A stretch of 64,000 nucleotides of DNA from Brevibacillus brevis (GCF_900637055.1 NZ_LR134338.1:5291001-5355000); one strand, 5' to 3'; positions 1-9,144 are shown, counted from the first letter of the stretch. The notes: generated from the letters alone by a model not told the origin. Made by a program: numbers and translations.

Positions 1-648
1 CTTGAATACAATCGTATCTTTTTCGGCAGGCATCATGAATCTGTTCACAATCGGGAGGACAAACATGATCGCGGCCACAATCGTCAGATTCATCGGTGAA
101 AACATGGTTTCCGAGGTAGGAATGACCCCGATAATGTTTTCCAGGCTGTGCTTTTCCGTAGCGATCGTCAAAGGAACAGAGCCAGCAAGCCCTCCGTGCC
201 AGACGACAAATCCACCATACGCACTGGCGACGAGCAATCGGTAGTCTACCTTTTCCACTTGATTGGCAAGAACGCGCGCCAATAGCGCACTGATCACAAG
301 CCCAAATCCCCAATTGATCCAGTTCGCCACACAGGAAACGACTGTGACGAGTACAATCGCTTGACCTGGCGTCTTTGCCAGTGATCCCAAAGCATTCAAG
401 CCACGCTTACAAATATTCGTACTGGCTAGCGTATGACCCGTAATCAAGATCAAGACCATTTGCATCGTAAAGCTGAGCAAGCTCCAAAAACCGCCTCCCC
501 AGTAGTTGACCATTTCCATCGGCGTTTTGCCATTGACGATGATCCCAGCAACAAACACGAGGAAGGTCAAAATGACTGCAAATAAAAAGGCGTCTGGCAA
601 GTAGCGTTGCACCATGCGGACAGAAGCATTCGTTACGGCTTGAAACAC
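1..648 (-). CDS. AtoE-like short-chain fatty acid transporter (partial, C-terminus outside window)
   Basis: My reverse-strand translation gives 216 codons running off the window start. The chain is hydrophobic with several membrane segments and carries GGGFWSLLSFTMQM, a stretch I associate with the AtoE/short-chain fatty acid transporter family (usually about 440 residues), which moves acetoacetate or butyrate across the cytoplasmic membrane. The start is GTG at 648, preceded by AAAAGGGG at good spacing; an ATG a few bases upstream is out of frame. A sigma-54 promoter lies 50 bases upstream, and the AtoSC-like two-component genes come next, so the substrate is probably a short-chain acid sensed by that kinase. 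Family is clear; the substrate is inference. Confidence 0.85.
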   Translation of the reverse strand, partial: MFQAVTNASVRMVQRYLPDAFLFAVILTFLVFVAGIIVNGKTPMEMVNYWGGGFWSLLSFTMQMVLILITGHTLASTNICKRGLNALGSLAKTPGQAIVLVTVVSCVANWINWGFGLVISALLARVLANQVEKVDYRLLVASAYGGFVVWHGGLAGSVPLTIATEKHSLENIIGVIPTSETMFSPMNLTIVAAIMFVLPIVNRFMMPAEKDTIVFK

Positions 649-697
649 ATTTTCATCCCCTTTTCCAAAAGCATTCGAGTACTTGTGCTTTACGATA

Positions 698-715
698 TAG
701 CAAGAGGGATGCCAA
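698..715 (-). promoter_or_regulatory. Sigma-54 (SigL) promoter for the AtoE-like gene
   Basis: The reverse strand reads TTGGCATCCCTCTTGCTA, which keeps the invariant GG and GC of the -24/-12 elements separated by exactly ten bases. It sits 50 bp upstream of the AtoE-like start and the next gene upstream encodes a sigma-54 activator. Near-repeats TTTGCACA (777-784) and TTTGCGCACA (797-806) lie further upstream and could be activator sites; that part is a guess. Confidence 0.85.
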
Positions 716-814
716 TCTGTTTTTCAAGGAAAATGAATGCGCTTTCAAAATAATTGCTCTGTTATGCTGACTACTTTTTGCACAGTATGACACTTGTTTG
801 CGCACATCGGGCGA

Positions 815-2218
815 TTAGTCTCTTTCATCTATCGCCGAATCCAATCCGTACATTTGCAGCTTGTAGAGCAGTGCCCGCCGTGATATGCCCAGCCTTTTCG
901 CTGTCTGTAGCTTGTTGCCGCGTTCTTTGCGCAAGGCATGGGCAATGGCTTCCTGCTCAACCTGGGCAATGATTTCCCGCATGGTTCGTCCTTCATAGCT
1001 GATTTTGCCAAGGCCTATGGTCGGTTCGCTCACCGTGTTTTCCTGAATGGGGGATAAGACATGCTCTTGACCGATCACTGTTCCTCTGGTCAAAACAACA
1101 GCCCGTTCGATCGTATTCTCAAGCTGACGCACATTGCCTGGCCAGTGATAGGCGATCAGTGCTTCAGTGGCAGCAGCGGACAAGCAGAGGTCATGCTTCC
1201 CTGCCTCTTTTCCATATTTGGCTAGAAAGTGACGGATAAGCAGTGGAATGTCCTCTTTTCGCTCTCGAAGCGGCGGCATGCGAATCGGAACGACATTGAG
1301 CCGGTAGTATAGATCTTCGCGGAAAAGCTCCTGGCGAATTCTTTCCTGCAAATCACGGTTCGTAGCAGCAATCACGCGAACGTCAACCGATACAGCCTCG
1401 ATTCCCCCTACCCGAATAAATACGCGATCCTGCAAAACCCGCAACAGTTTTACCTGCAAAGAAAGGCTCAGCTCTCCTACTTCGTCAAGGAACAACGTAC
1501 CTCCATTCGCAAGCTCCAACAGTCCTTGCTTGCGATGAACGGCACCTGTAAATGCACCTCGTTCATATCCAAACAACTCGCTCTCCAGCAAATTTTCCGG
1601 AATCGCGCCGCAATTGACAGGAATGAGCGGCTTGTCTGCCCGCGGGCTATTGGCATGGATCGCTCTTGCAATAAGCTCTTTGCCTGTCCCGCTCTCCCCT
1701 TCAATCAAAACAGTGGCTTTGGACATCGCTACTTTTCCCACCAGCTTGTACACGTTTTGCATAACCGGACTTAGGCCAATCAAGCTGGTTCCGTTTGGAT
1801 TCGCTTGCTCTTCCTCTAGGAATTGTTCGACTTCGCCTTGCTCAAACAGCTCTCCTTGTGTAAGTGCATGAGCAACGACTTGTTTGACCTGCCCCAAGTC
1901 GAATGGCTTTTGCACATAATCAAATGCTCCCAGCTTCATTGCCTCCATAACGTCACTGGCAGAACCGTAGGCAGTCATCATCACGACTCTCGGGAGCCTT
2001 CCCTTTCTCTCGTTCAAGCGGCGCAACGTATCCATACCATCTATATGAGGCATACGCAGATCCAAAAGCATGACTTGCGGGCAAAAGCGCTCGACCTGCT
2101 CCAAGGCCTCCGCCCCACTGCCAGCCTCCAGGAGCTCGTATCCCATTTTGCGCAGCGTAGTCGACAATGCCTTTCTCACATTAGCCTCGTCGTCTACGAT
2201 CAGCACTCTGCTCGTCAT
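815..2218 (-). CDS. Sigma-54-dependent response regulator, AtoC/NtrC type
   Basis: This 467-residue protein has the full NtrC layout. The receiver domain is residues 1-120, with acidic DD at 9-10, phosphoacceptor Asp53 and the lysine of VQKPFD. The AAA+ domain has Walker A GESGTGKE, the sigma-54 contact loop GAFTGA and Walker B DEVGEL. The Fis-type helix-turn-helix is at the end (TAKRLGISRRALLYKL). It should open sigma-54 promoters after phosphorylation by the kinase encoded just upstream. The start codon ATG 2218 overlaps the kinase stop; GTG 2221 is a possible alternative but is too close to AGGAGG. The likely target is the 698-715 promoter. Confidence 0.93.
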   Translation of the reverse strand: MTSRVLIVDDEANVRKALSTTLRKMGYELLEAGSGAEALEQVERFCPQVMLLDLRMPHIDGMDTLRRLNERKGRLPRVVMMTAYGSASDVMEAMKLGAFDYVQKPFDLGQVKQVVAHALTQGELFEQGEVEQFLEEEQANPNGTSLIGLSPVMQNVYKLVGKVAMSKATVLIEGESGTGKELIARAIHANSPRADKPLIPVNCGAIPENLLESELFGYERGAFTGAVHRKQGLLELANGGTLFLDEVGELSLSLQVKLLRVLQDRVFIRVGGIEAVSVDVRVIAATNRDLQERIRQELFREDLYYRLNVVPIRMPPLRERKEDIPLLIRHFLAKYGKEAGKHDLCLSAAATEALIAYHWPGNVRQLENTIERAVVLTRGTVIGQEHVLSPIQENTVSEPTIGLGKISYEGRTMREIIAQVEQEAIAHALRKERGNKLQTAKRLGISRRALLYKLQMYGLDSAIDERD

Positions 2219-4041
2219 CACAATCCTCCTTTAGCCCGAATCGGCAGTACGACAGTAAAACAGACTCCTTCGGGGGTATTTTGAGCGAAAATATGTCCGC
2301 CATACGCTTGTACAATCCGTTGGGAAATTGCCAATCCCAGTCCCGTACCTGTTTGCTTCGTCGTGAAAAACGGTTCGAATACAGCCAGCAGGTTTTCTTC
2401 CGCAATAGGCGGACCTTCATTTGTTACCTGGACATGCGCAGCATTGTTTATGTTTTGGATTTGAATCCGGATACGACCTTCCATTGGTTTTGCTTGCACC
2501 GCATTGTGCAATATATTCAAAAACACCTGCTTTAACAACTCCGGTGAAGACATCATGACAGGAATCTCCTCGTCACATACGAGCTGTACAATCACCCCGC
2601 TATAGCCCTCGACAGGTTCCATCAGCTTGAGCGTGTGCTGGATTACCTCTTGCACGCGCACAGGTACGTTCGACTCTTCATTGGGACGAGAAAATAACAA
2701 GAGCTCGTCCGTAAAACGGTTCAGACGCTCGACTTCCTCCACAATAATCCCTGTGTATTCCCGAGAGTCATGATCTTTTGGCCATTCCTCCTCGATGATC
2801 TGGGCGAAGGCTTTGATGGCTGTCAACGGATTGCGTACCTCATGAGCAATACTGGTCGCCCACTCACCTATGACCGCCAGCCGCTCAGCCTGAGCCAGCC
2901 TTGACTCCATCCTCCGCCATTGCGTGCGATCCTCCAGCACGACGATAGCCCCCAGTACTTCATCCGTCGTCTTTTTCCAAATGGAAGAGCTGACCTTCAG
3001 CCAGAGCACGCCTCTGTCCGGATGCTGATGGCGCCACATAGCATCTCGGATGGATCGACCGTTTTGCAGTGTATCCAACAGGATATGAAGGAAAGCCTCG
3101 CTCTCTGTGAAAACTTCCGTGTAATGCATCCCCTTTGCTCGACTGACCGTGAAGCCAATCATATAGATCGCTGTCTCATTCCAAGCAATCAGGTGCCCGC
3201 TTTGATCCAACGCGAGGACCCCACTGTCCATGCTATTCATGATGGTCTCCGTACGGCTGCGGCTAGCCTGCAAATCACTCGCCAGACTGTTGATCGCACC
3301 TGTAATTTCTCCTGGCTCACCGTCCATTCTTCTCAAGCGAAAGGAAAGGTCTTGGCTAAGCCGCTTCAGCCCTGACTTGATTTCTGACAAAATCACTTCA
3401 AATCGATGAACGAGCAAACCGCTTGCCGCTGCTGCGATCATACAGCCAATGCCCAAAATCGCATAAATGCTTTGTCGCATATCCGCGAGCTGTATATCAA
3501 TCGTAGACATGAGCTCGTTTGCCCAAGCATAGCCGATCACTTGATCATTGCGAATGAGTGGAACCATGGCGTTCATGATGTTGCCGCGTACTTGTTCGCC
3601 GATTACTACGTCAATCTGCCGCGTCAGCATAACACTGCGACCCGGATGGTTTTCGGCAATCGATTGTCCTATGTACAAGCTCATTTCATTGCTGGGTCCA
3701 TACGTCACGATGGAATCGAGGGCTGCGGAATAATAACCTACCCCAATTCCCGGGTGGGCTAACGCGATCTGATCTGTAAGCGGTTGCATTTTCTCGTTTA
3801 ACACTTGGAGCTTGTACTCTTTTTCCGCCTTTTCTAATCCAGCTTCCACGACGATCATGTCAAAATCTTTCGACAGCGCAAAATCCAGCTGCTGCGTGAT
3901 GGCGATCAGCTTTTGTTTCTTTTCCGCCAGTAAAGCCTGCTCTGCCGATTTTACCAATACGATTCCGGTAATGATGATCGGTAAAACGGTGACGACAATG
4001 ACAGCCACGACAAAACGTATGCGGTACAGATATGTTTTCAT
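2218..4041 (-). CDS. Membrane sensor histidine kinase, AtoS-like
   Basis: A 607-residue membrane kinase. A transmembrane segment near residues 8-30 and a second near 190-210 bracket an extracytoplasmic sensor of Cache-like size. A HAMP-like linker, a PAS domain (about 262-375), a HisKA box with the phospho-His in SIAHEVRNPL, and a HATPase domain (GTGLGLAISQRIV) follow. It overlaps the response-regulator gene by one codon edge, so the two form a two-component operon. The neighbouring AtoE-like transporter suggests a short-chain organic acid as signal, but the sensor domain alone does not show this. Confidence 0.9.
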   Translation of the reverse strand: MKTYLYRIRFVVAVIVVTVLPIIITGIVLVKSAEQALLAEKKQKLIAITQQLDFALSKDFDMIVVEAGLEKAEKEYKLQVLNEKMQPLTDQIALAHPGIGVGYYSAALDSIVTYGPSNEMSLYIGQSIAENHPGRSVMLTRQIDVVIGEQVRGNIMNAMVPLIRNDQVIGYAWANELMSTIDIQLADMRQSIYAILGIGCMIAAAASGLLVHRFEVILSEIKSGLKRLSQDLSFRLRRMDGEPGEITGAINSLASDLQASRSRTETIMNSMDSGVLALDQSGHLIAWNETAIYMIGFTVSRAKGMHYTEVFTESEAFLHILLDTLQNGRSIRDAMWRHQHPDRGVLWLKVSSSIWKKTTDEVLGAIVVLEDRTQWRRMESRLAQAERLAVIGEWATSIAHEVRNPLTAIKAFAQIIEEEWPKDHDSREYTGIIVEEVERLNRFTDELLLFSRPNEESNVPVRVQEVIQHTLKLMEPVEGYSGVIVQLVCDEEIPVMMSSPELLKQVFLNILHNAVQAKPMEGRIRIQIQNINNAAHVQVTNEGPPIAEENLLAVFEPFFTTKQTGTGLGLAISQRIVQAYGGHIFAQNTPEGVCFTVVLPIRAKGGL

Positions 4042-4109
4042 TGCAAATGGCCTCCTTATGGTATTCTAACATACAGAAGCATCACACATAGGAAGAGAGG
4101 AACGTACAT

Positions 4110-4580
4110 ATGACAACAGTCTTGTTCGTTTGTCTGGGCAATATTTGCCGCTCGCCCATGGCCGAAGCTGTATTTCGCCATCTCGCAGAATCGGAGGGGC
4201 TGGCAGGGGATGTATCCATCGACTCAGCAGGGATTGGCGGTTGGCACGCAGGTGAACCTCCACACAAAGGTACGCAAAAGGTATTGACCGAGAATGGGAT
4301 CGCGCATGACACACTGCGTGCTCGCCAAATTGTTACACAGGACTTCTCGGAGTACGACTATATCGTCTGCATGGATGAGGAAAATTTGTCCGCACTCAAG
4401 CAGATGGCACCGTCAGGGAAAAAGGTGTACCGCCTGCTCGACTTTGCCGATTCTGCCCAGGAACAAAATGTGGAGGACCCTTATTATACGGGGCGATTCA
4501 CGTATGTGTATGACCTGGTGAATGCGGGGTGCCGCGGACTGCTGAACGAAATCAAAGCCAATATCGCAAAAAAGGGATAG
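4110..4580 (+). CDS. Low-molecular-weight protein tyrosine phosphatase
   Basis: This 156-residue protein begins with the signature P-loop VCLGNICRS, giving nucleophile Cys8 and Arg14. The conserved DPYYTG acid loop (general-acid Asp) is at about residue 118. Length and motifs match LMW-PTPases such as YwlE/YfkJ, which hydrolyse phosphotyrosine or phosphoarginine in the cytoplasm. A good GAGAGGAA site precedes ATG 4110. It is divergent from the kinase gene and ends in a bidirectional terminator shared with the hydrolase gene. Whether it acts on phosphotyrosine or phosphoarginine cannot be told from sequence here. Confidence 0.93.
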   Translation: MTTVLFVCLGNICRSPMAEAVFRHLAESEGLAGDVSIDSAGIGGWHAGEPPHKGTQKVLTENGIAHDTLRARQIVTQDFSEYDYIVCMDEENLSALKQMAPSGKKVYRLLDFADSAQEQNVEDPYYTGRFTYVYDLVNAGCRGLLNEIKANIAKKG

Positions 4581-4606
4581 CCCCGTCACCAGGGCCATCC
4601 CTTTTT
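4569..4606. terminator. Bidirectional terminator between converging genes
   Basis: Stem GGGATAGCCC / GGGCCATCCC is flanked by an A-run on the left and a T-run on the right, serving the phosphatase on + and the hydrolase on -. Confidence 0.85.
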
Positions 4607-4607
4607 C

Positions 4608-5417
4608 TTATACGGCAACCGTCTCCTTCTCAAGCAGGCGATTCAACCAGCTCTTCGTACTCGCAATCAAGCGTTTGTAGCTGTCTGCCGAGGAAAAGGT
4701 ATGATCTCCCCCTACAACTACTTCTGTTTCGCAGTTCCCCCGTTTCCGCAGATGCAGCTCTCGCTCATAGTGGAACATGGCATCTACCGCAATGACGTCA
4801 TCCCGATTGCCATGCAGGATTAACACATCTCCCTCAAACTGCTTGGCTTGGCGCAGCGGAAGAGCGGTACCCAGCGACTGGAAAAAGCGCTTCTCCAAAC
4901 CATAGCCCAAATGATCCGTTATACCGTATGAAAGGGCCTCCTTGTATTCCTTTTCCCCCACGATCCGAACGATATCGTCAAAAGGACGCGCTACCGGTGC
5001 CCACAGAATCAGCGAGTGTATTCGTTTATCCTGGCTCGCAGTCAGTATACTGACTGCTCCACCCAAGCTATGCCCTAACAGGCACACCCGCTCCTGATCT
5101 ACCTGTTCCAGCGTAAAAACGTGGTCGAGAACATCACGTGTTTGTTCAAGCAGGACGTCCAAACCACCTGCCCCATAATTGCCGTCGCTTTCCCCGCAGC
5201 CTCCGTAATCAAAGCGCAATACGCCAAAACCCTGTGAAGCTAATTCTCTGGCAGCTTTTACAAACAAGCGGTTCACTCCAATCCGACTGCCGATAAAGCC
5301 ATGGCAAATGACAACCAACGGGTATTTCACTCTGGTCTTGCCTGTTGTGCATGTAGGTTCATGCAAGGTAGCCGTCAACGAAATCGTGTCGCTAGGTATT
5401 TGCAAAATCTGTTCCAA
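4608..5417 (-). CDS. Alpha/beta hydrolase (serine esterase/acyl hydrolase type)
   Basis: A 269-residue alpha/beta hydrolase. The nucleophile elbow GHSLGG supplies the serine, the HGNRDD segment the acid and GGDHTF the histidine. VVICHGFIGS early in the chain is the oxyanion-hole strand. There is no signal peptide, so it is cytoplasmic. The preferred start is TTG 5417, six bases after GAGGTG; GTG 5426 lies inside that ribosome site. It is divergent from an HxlR regulator, which may control it in response to reactive electrophiles or an aromatic ester. The substrate is unknown. Confidence 0.85.
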   Translation of the reverse strand: MEQILQIPSDTISLTATLHEPTCTTGKTRVKYPLVVICHGFIGSRIGVNRLFVKAARELASQGFGVLRFDYGGCGESDGNYGAGGLDVLLEQTRDVLDHVFTLEQVDQERVCLLGHSLGGAVSILTASQDKRIHSLILWAPVARPFDDIVRIVGEKEYKEALSYGITDHLGYGLEKRFFQSLGTALPLRQAKQFEGDVLILHGNRDDVIAVDAMFHYERELHLRKRGNCETEVVVGGDHTFSSADSYKRLIASTKSWLNRLLEKETVAV

Positions 5418-5618
5418 AGAACTCACCTCTTTTATTTTTAGTATTCCGAGTTGTTTACTTAGTTATCGTGCTTATTATCTTCATTTTCATGAACGCTGTC
5501 AAGATGAACCGGAAAACTCAATGAAAAATCATCCCGCACCGTTTATGATGGAAGAGAACGAGGCGCAACATATTGCTAGAGCGGTTGCACCGAAGATAGG
5601 ATTGTGAGGAGAAAAACT

Positions 5619-6002
5619 ATGTCCGACTTGCGGAAAGAAACCTTGGAAAAAATAAAAAACGGTGATTTCACCTGTTCCAAGGAGCTGACCTTGTCTATGT
5701 TCAGCGGAAAATGGAAAGTCGTGATCCTGTGGCATTTAGGGGTAGAAGGCCCGCATCGCTTCAGCGAGCTGCAGCGGCTGTTCCCAAAAATCACACACAA
5801 AATGCTGACGAATCAGTTAAAAGAGCTAATCGAAGACGGGATTGTTCACCGAGAAGTATACCCTGAGGTTCCCCCGCGCGTGGAGTATTCCATGACGGAG
5901 TTGGGGATGACTTTATTGCCTATAGTAGAAATGATGTATGAGTGGGGCGAAATGCGGATGGGGCAATTGAAGCTGGCATTGGGGGAGTCGTCCTCTGACT
6001 AG
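5619..6002 (+). CDS. HxlR/YodB-family transcriptional regulator
   Basis: The 127-residue winged-helix protein matches HxlR family length and pattern: CSKELTLSMFSGKWKVVILW, then MLTNQLKELIEDGIVHREVY and PRVEYSMTELG. A single cysteine near the N-terminus (in TCSKELT) sits where YodB/HypR-type members carry their redox-sensing cysteine, so an oxidant or quinone signal is plausible but unproven. I chose ATG 5619 because GAGGAGAA lies just upstream; an in-frame GTG five codons earlier overlaps that site. The 200-bp divergent spacer to the hydrolase gene likely carries its operator. Confidence 0.88.
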   Translation: MSDLRKETLEKIKNGDFTCSKELTLSMFSGKWKVVILWHLGVEGPHRFSELQRLFPKITHKMLTNQLKELIEDGIVHREVYPEVPPRVEYSMTELGMTLLPIVEMMYEWGEMRMGQLKLALGESSSD

Positions 6003-6014
6003 CTGCTGTGGTGG

Positions 6015-6218
6015 GAGGAAACAGGAGAAAACGCTCAGATTCTTGGAACACCTGCAGGGAAGTTGGGGGTGCCCGGCTCCGTGAAAAAAAGAGAAACCGC
6101 GTCCAAAGTAGTTCATCAGGATGTACCTCAGAGGTGGACGCTAAAGGCAGTTTCTCTTTTTTTCACTGCGCCTCGGTAGGTGTGTCCAAAGATCTTCGCT
6201 GTTTTCTCCTGTTTCCTC
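6015..6218. repeat. Long intergenic palindromic element A (about 204 bp hairpin)
   Basis: The outer arms GAGGAAACAGGAGAAAAC (from 6015) and GTTTTCTCCTGTTTCCTC (to 6218) pair, and the pairing continues inwards with interruptions. An inner stem follows: GTGAAAAAAAGAGAAAC at 6081-6097 with GTTTCTCTTTTTTTCAC at 6149-6165. No reading frame is convincing. Its design resembles element B at 18972-19189. It may be an intergenic repeat unit or the trace of a small palindromic mobile element. Confidence 0.75.
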
Positions 6219-6296
6219 TGCGAACTTTTGTGATTCCACCCGCTTTTTAAAAAGAAAAATAGACCCCATGAATGCTGCTTTCAAAGATGTAAACAA

Positions 6297-6522
6297 TAGC
6301 CGCTTGGGAAGAAGCACATTTCCAGTCCTAGCGCCTCTGGAGCCCTACTTAGCTCTGAAATAAATGGCGGGGGTTTTCAGCTTCAACCTCTGCGAATACA
6401 TCCTCGAAACTCTACTTTTGAAGCGCTCCCGCTATTTATTTCGGAGCGGACAGTCTAACCCCTTGCGGGGCGTAGGCCGAAGCGTAGACTGGAAATGGGC
6501 TTCTTCCCCTCCACTACAGCTA
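6297..6522. repeat. Dispersed structured repeat, copy C1 (second copy at 60492-60726)
   Basis: The outer stem is formed by GGGAAGAAGCACATTTCCAGTC on the left and GACTGGAAATGGGCTTCTTCCC on the right. Inside are AAATAAATGGCGGG with CCCGCTATTTATTT, and a CCCC TTGC GGGG hairpin. The copy near 60.6 kb keeps the same layout. No coding frame is supported. Together with element A this fills the gap between the HxlR and motB genes. Confidence 0.8.
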
Positions 6523-6540
6523 CTATATATAAACAAAAAC

Positions 6541-6577
6541 AAAAAAGGATAGCCTCCCGAGGAAGCTATCCTTTTTG
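6541..6577. terminator. Terminator of the motAB operon
   Basis: Stem AAAAAGGATAGC / GCTATCCTTTTT is directly downstream of the motB stop codon; the T-run reads on the reverse strand and the symmetric arms also allow + termination. Confidence 0.85.
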
Positions 6578-6580
6578 TTA

Positions 6581-7390
6581 TTACGGATTCACAGTATTTT
6601 TCGGAGGAGAAGCCAGATCACGCAGGATCGCTACCTCTACCCGTCTGTTTTTTGCTCTGCCTTCTGCCGTCGTATTCGGCGCTACCGGATGGTATTCTCC
6701 CAAGCCTGTTGCGCTGAACTTCGTCGGGTCTAGGTTCTTGTTTTCCAAAAGCACCTTCAAGAAGTTAACTGAACGTTTGGCACTGAGATCCCAGTTGGAC
6801 GGGAACTCTGCACGGCGAATCGGCACATTGTCCGTATGACCAGTTACGGTCACTTTTTTCGGGTGAGGCACCAGCATCGCTGCCATTTCAGACGCAAGCT
6901 TTCTCGCTTCCGGTTTCAGATCAGCTTTACCGGAGTCAAAAAGTGCATTGTCCAAGATGGTGATCAGCAGTCCTTCTTCGGTCAGCTTGGTCTGGAGCTT
7001 GTCCTGCAGCTTGTTTTGCTGAATGTATCCGTCCAGCTTTGTCTGCAGCTTTTTCAAGTCCTCTGTCTCTTTGCGGACTGCTTCTTCCAGGCGCTTCTCT
7101 TCTTCTGTCTTCTGTTTTTCTGCTTCCTGTGCGCCTTTGTGCAAGGTTTGCTGCTGAAGTTCCGGGTCTAGCGGTACCGGACTCGGGTAGTTCATGACAC
7201 CCACACCGCCATTCATTGCAACGTTGAAGGACCGAACCATTTGGTCGAACTTCTTCGCATCCATCTCGCTAGAGGCGAACAACACGATAAACAAAGCGAG
7301 CAGAAGGGTGAGCAAGTCCGCGTATGGAATTAGCCAAGACTCGTCCATATGCTCTTCATGATGAGCATGTCTCTTTGGTCGCTTAGCCAT
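6581..7390 (-). CDS. motB: Flagellar motor stator protein MotB
   Basis: This 269-residue protein starts with a short basic cytoplasmic tail. One transmembrane helix follows, carrying the proton-binding aspartate in the PYADLLTLLLALFIVLF context (Asp25). A glutamine/lysine-rich coiled segment (about 80-120) leads to a C-terminal OmpA-like peptidoglycan-binding domain (VTGHTDNVPI, NWDLSAKRS). With MotA it forms the ion-driven stator anchored to the wall. The gene overlaps motA by eight bases, showing translational coupling. The context does not separate H+ from Na+ coupling (MotB versus MotS) with certainty. Confidence 0.93.
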   Translation of the reverse strand: MAKRPKRHAHHEEHMDESWLIPYADLLTLLLALFIVLFASSEMDAKKFDQMVRSFNVAMNGGVGVMNYPSPVPLDPELQQQTLHKGAQEAEKQKTEEEKRLEEAVRKETEDLKKLQTKLDGYIQQNKLQDKLQTKLTEEGLLITILDNALFDSGKADLKPEARKLASEMAAMLVPHPKKVTVTGHTDNVPIRRAEFPSNWDLSAKRSVNFLKVLLENKNLDPTKFSATGLGEYHPVAPNTTAEGRAKNRRVEVAILRDLASPPKNTVNP

Positions 7391-8198
7391 TTACCGCAGC
7401 TCCTTCCTCCCTCTTCTCTTCCTTCATTTCTTCTTTCATTTCTGCACGCTCTTGGTACGGGATGTAAACCAGCAGCTTTTGTTCAATCGCAGTCGGGGAC
7501 ACACCCGCTTGAATGGAGAGCAATCCTTCGACCATGATTTTTTTGATTTCGATTTCTGCCTTTGATTTCCGTTTGAGCTTGGTTGCGAATGGATGCCACA
7601 GTACGTAACCCGTGAAAATACCGAGCAATGTCGCTACGAACGCCGCCGCAATGGATACACCCAATGCATCAATGTCACTCAAGTTACCCAGAGCCGCAAT
7701 CAGACCGACAACCGCACCCAATACCCCGAGTGTCGGAGCGTAGCTTCCCGCTTGGCTAAAGACGAGCGCACCCGCCTGATGGCGCTCTTCAATGGCGTGA
7801 ATTTCTTCGTTCAGAACATCGCGAACAAAATCCGGTTCCCCACCATCAATGATCATTTTCATGCCGTTACGCAGAAATGGGTCTTCAATCTCATCGGAAG
7901 TGTTTTCCAGTGCAAGCAATCCTTCGCGACGAGCGATGGAAGCCCAGTTCATAAACTGACCGATCAATTCTCTTTTTTCAGGGAGCTTTTCCTCTTTAAA
8001 AATTATCTTGAAAAGAGCAGGAATACGTTTGATTTCCGACATAGGAAATGCGTTAAAGATAGCAGCAACCGTACCTACGATGATGATCATAAATGCTGCT
8101 GGATTCAGTAATGCCATCGGACTCGCATGCTTCAAGATCATCCCGACCACTACTGCAACAATACCTAAAACTATACCTATCAAGGTAGACTTTTCCAT
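7383..8198 (-). CDS. motA: Flagellar motor stator protein MotA
   Basis: A 271-residue inner-membrane protein of the MotA/PomA family. It has four membrane segments: two near the N-terminus (IGIVLGIVAVVVG, AFMIIIVGTVAAIF) and two after residue 145 (APTLGVLGAVVGLIAAL, ALGVSIAAAFVATLLG). A large cytoplasmic loop lies between them and interacts with the rotor. ATG 8198 follows AGGGAGTG; an upstream in-frame ATG at 8219 lacks a good site. It is the first gene of the motAB pair. No clear SigD promoter was found by eye upstream. Confidence 0.93.
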   Translation of the reverse strand: MEKSTLIGIVLGIVAVVVGMILKHASPMALLNPAAFMIIIVGTVAAIFNAFPMSEIKRIPALFKIIFKEEKLPEKRELIGQFMNWASIARREGLLALENTSDEIEDPFLRNGMKMIIDGGEPDFVRDVLNEEIHAIEERHQAGALVFSQAGSYAPTLGVLGAVVGLIAALGNLSDIDALGVSIAAAFVATLLGIFTGYVLWHPFATKLKRKSKAEIEIKKIMVEGLLSIQAGVSPTAIEQKLLVYIPYQERAEMKEEMKEEKREEGAAVNG

Positions 8199-8289
8199 CG
8201 TGACACTCCCTACTTCCATTATCGAAATCTATCTATATATGGTTTCGGAATTTTTGCTCTCACTTGTGAGGCTTTTCGAAAAAAACCGC

Positions 8290-9021
8290 TCATCCGAACG
8301 ACTGAACTAGTCCAATCATGACCAAAAGTCCTAGGATGAATGAAAAAGTCGCGGAACGAGCATGACCATCTCCATGGCTTTCGGGGATGAGCTCCTTGTA
8401 AACGATAAACAACATCGCGCCTGCGGCAAAGGAGAGCCCGTATGGCACCAGCCCTTGAACCACAGAGGTCAGGTAATAGCCACAGATCCCAGAGACGATT
8501 TCGACTGCTCCGGTCATTGTAGCCAATATAAAGGCCTTTAAGCGACTGACCCTTTGATTGATCAGGAAGAGAGCCACCAGGAATCCTTCAGGTGCATTTT
8601 GCAGACCAATTGCAAAAGAAATCAGGCCACCCAAGCCAGACTGTTCACTCGAATAGCTCACGCCAACGGACAAGCCCTCTGGAATATTGTGCAAGGTAAT
8701 CGCGGACAAGATCAGCAGCGATTGCGAATCCATTGAAATGTTGATTCTCGTATGCTCCAGATCGATATGCGGAACGATGCTTTCCAACACTGTAAGCATC
8801 AATGTTCCGGTAAGCACTCCCAAACAAACGATAATAAATGGCGCGCTCTGAAGTGCCTGTGGGATCAGACTGAATGTCGAGGCAGCCACCATAATTCCAG
8901 CCGTAAACGCCAGCAATATATCCCGCCATCGATGTGATACCGACTTAAAAAAAAGGATAGGCAAGGCGCCCACACCAGTAGCCATGGCAGAAAGAAAGCT
9001 ACCTATCAGTAGTTGTTCCAT
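8290..9021 (-). CDS. ZIP-family metal cation transporter
   Basis: The 243-residue polytopic protein carries ZIP hallmarks. HNIPEGLSVGVSY in the fourth helix and QNAPEGFLVALFL in the fifth provide the metal-binding residues; the second histidine is replaced by Gln-Asn, as in many bacterial ZIPs. It would import zinc or another divalent metal through the cytoplasmic membrane. ATG 9021 has GGAGGAAC upstream. It lies alone between motA and def; no metal-box operator was recognised. Which metal it carries is not determinable here. Confidence 0.88.
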   Translation of the reverse strand: MEQLLIGSFLSAMATGVGALPILFFKSVSHRWRDILLAFTAGIMVAASTFSLIPQALQSAPFIIVCLGVLTGTLMLTVLESIVPHIDLEHTRINISMDSQSLLILSAITLHNIPEGLSVGVSYSSEQSGLGGLISFAIGLQNAPEGFLVALFLINQRVSRLKAFILATMTGAVEIVSGICGYYLTSVVQGLVPYGLSFAAGAMLFIVYKELIPESHGDGHARSATFSFILGLLVMIGLVQSFG

Positions 9022-9144
9022 GTATGTTCCTCCACGTAATAATGCCGCTCTTCAGATGATACCATTTAGGTTCACGTAAAAGATATCCGGAACAAACGGC
9101 CTTCTACTATCATATTTCCCTAATGGAGACGGTACGCCTTTTTG

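Noticed and set aside
5521..5607. 28-codon ORF (MKNHPAPFMMEENEA...) upstream of the HxlR gene
   Set aside because: Protein-like composition but no ribosome site at its ATG, and it ends inside the HxlR ribosome site; not enough to call a gene.
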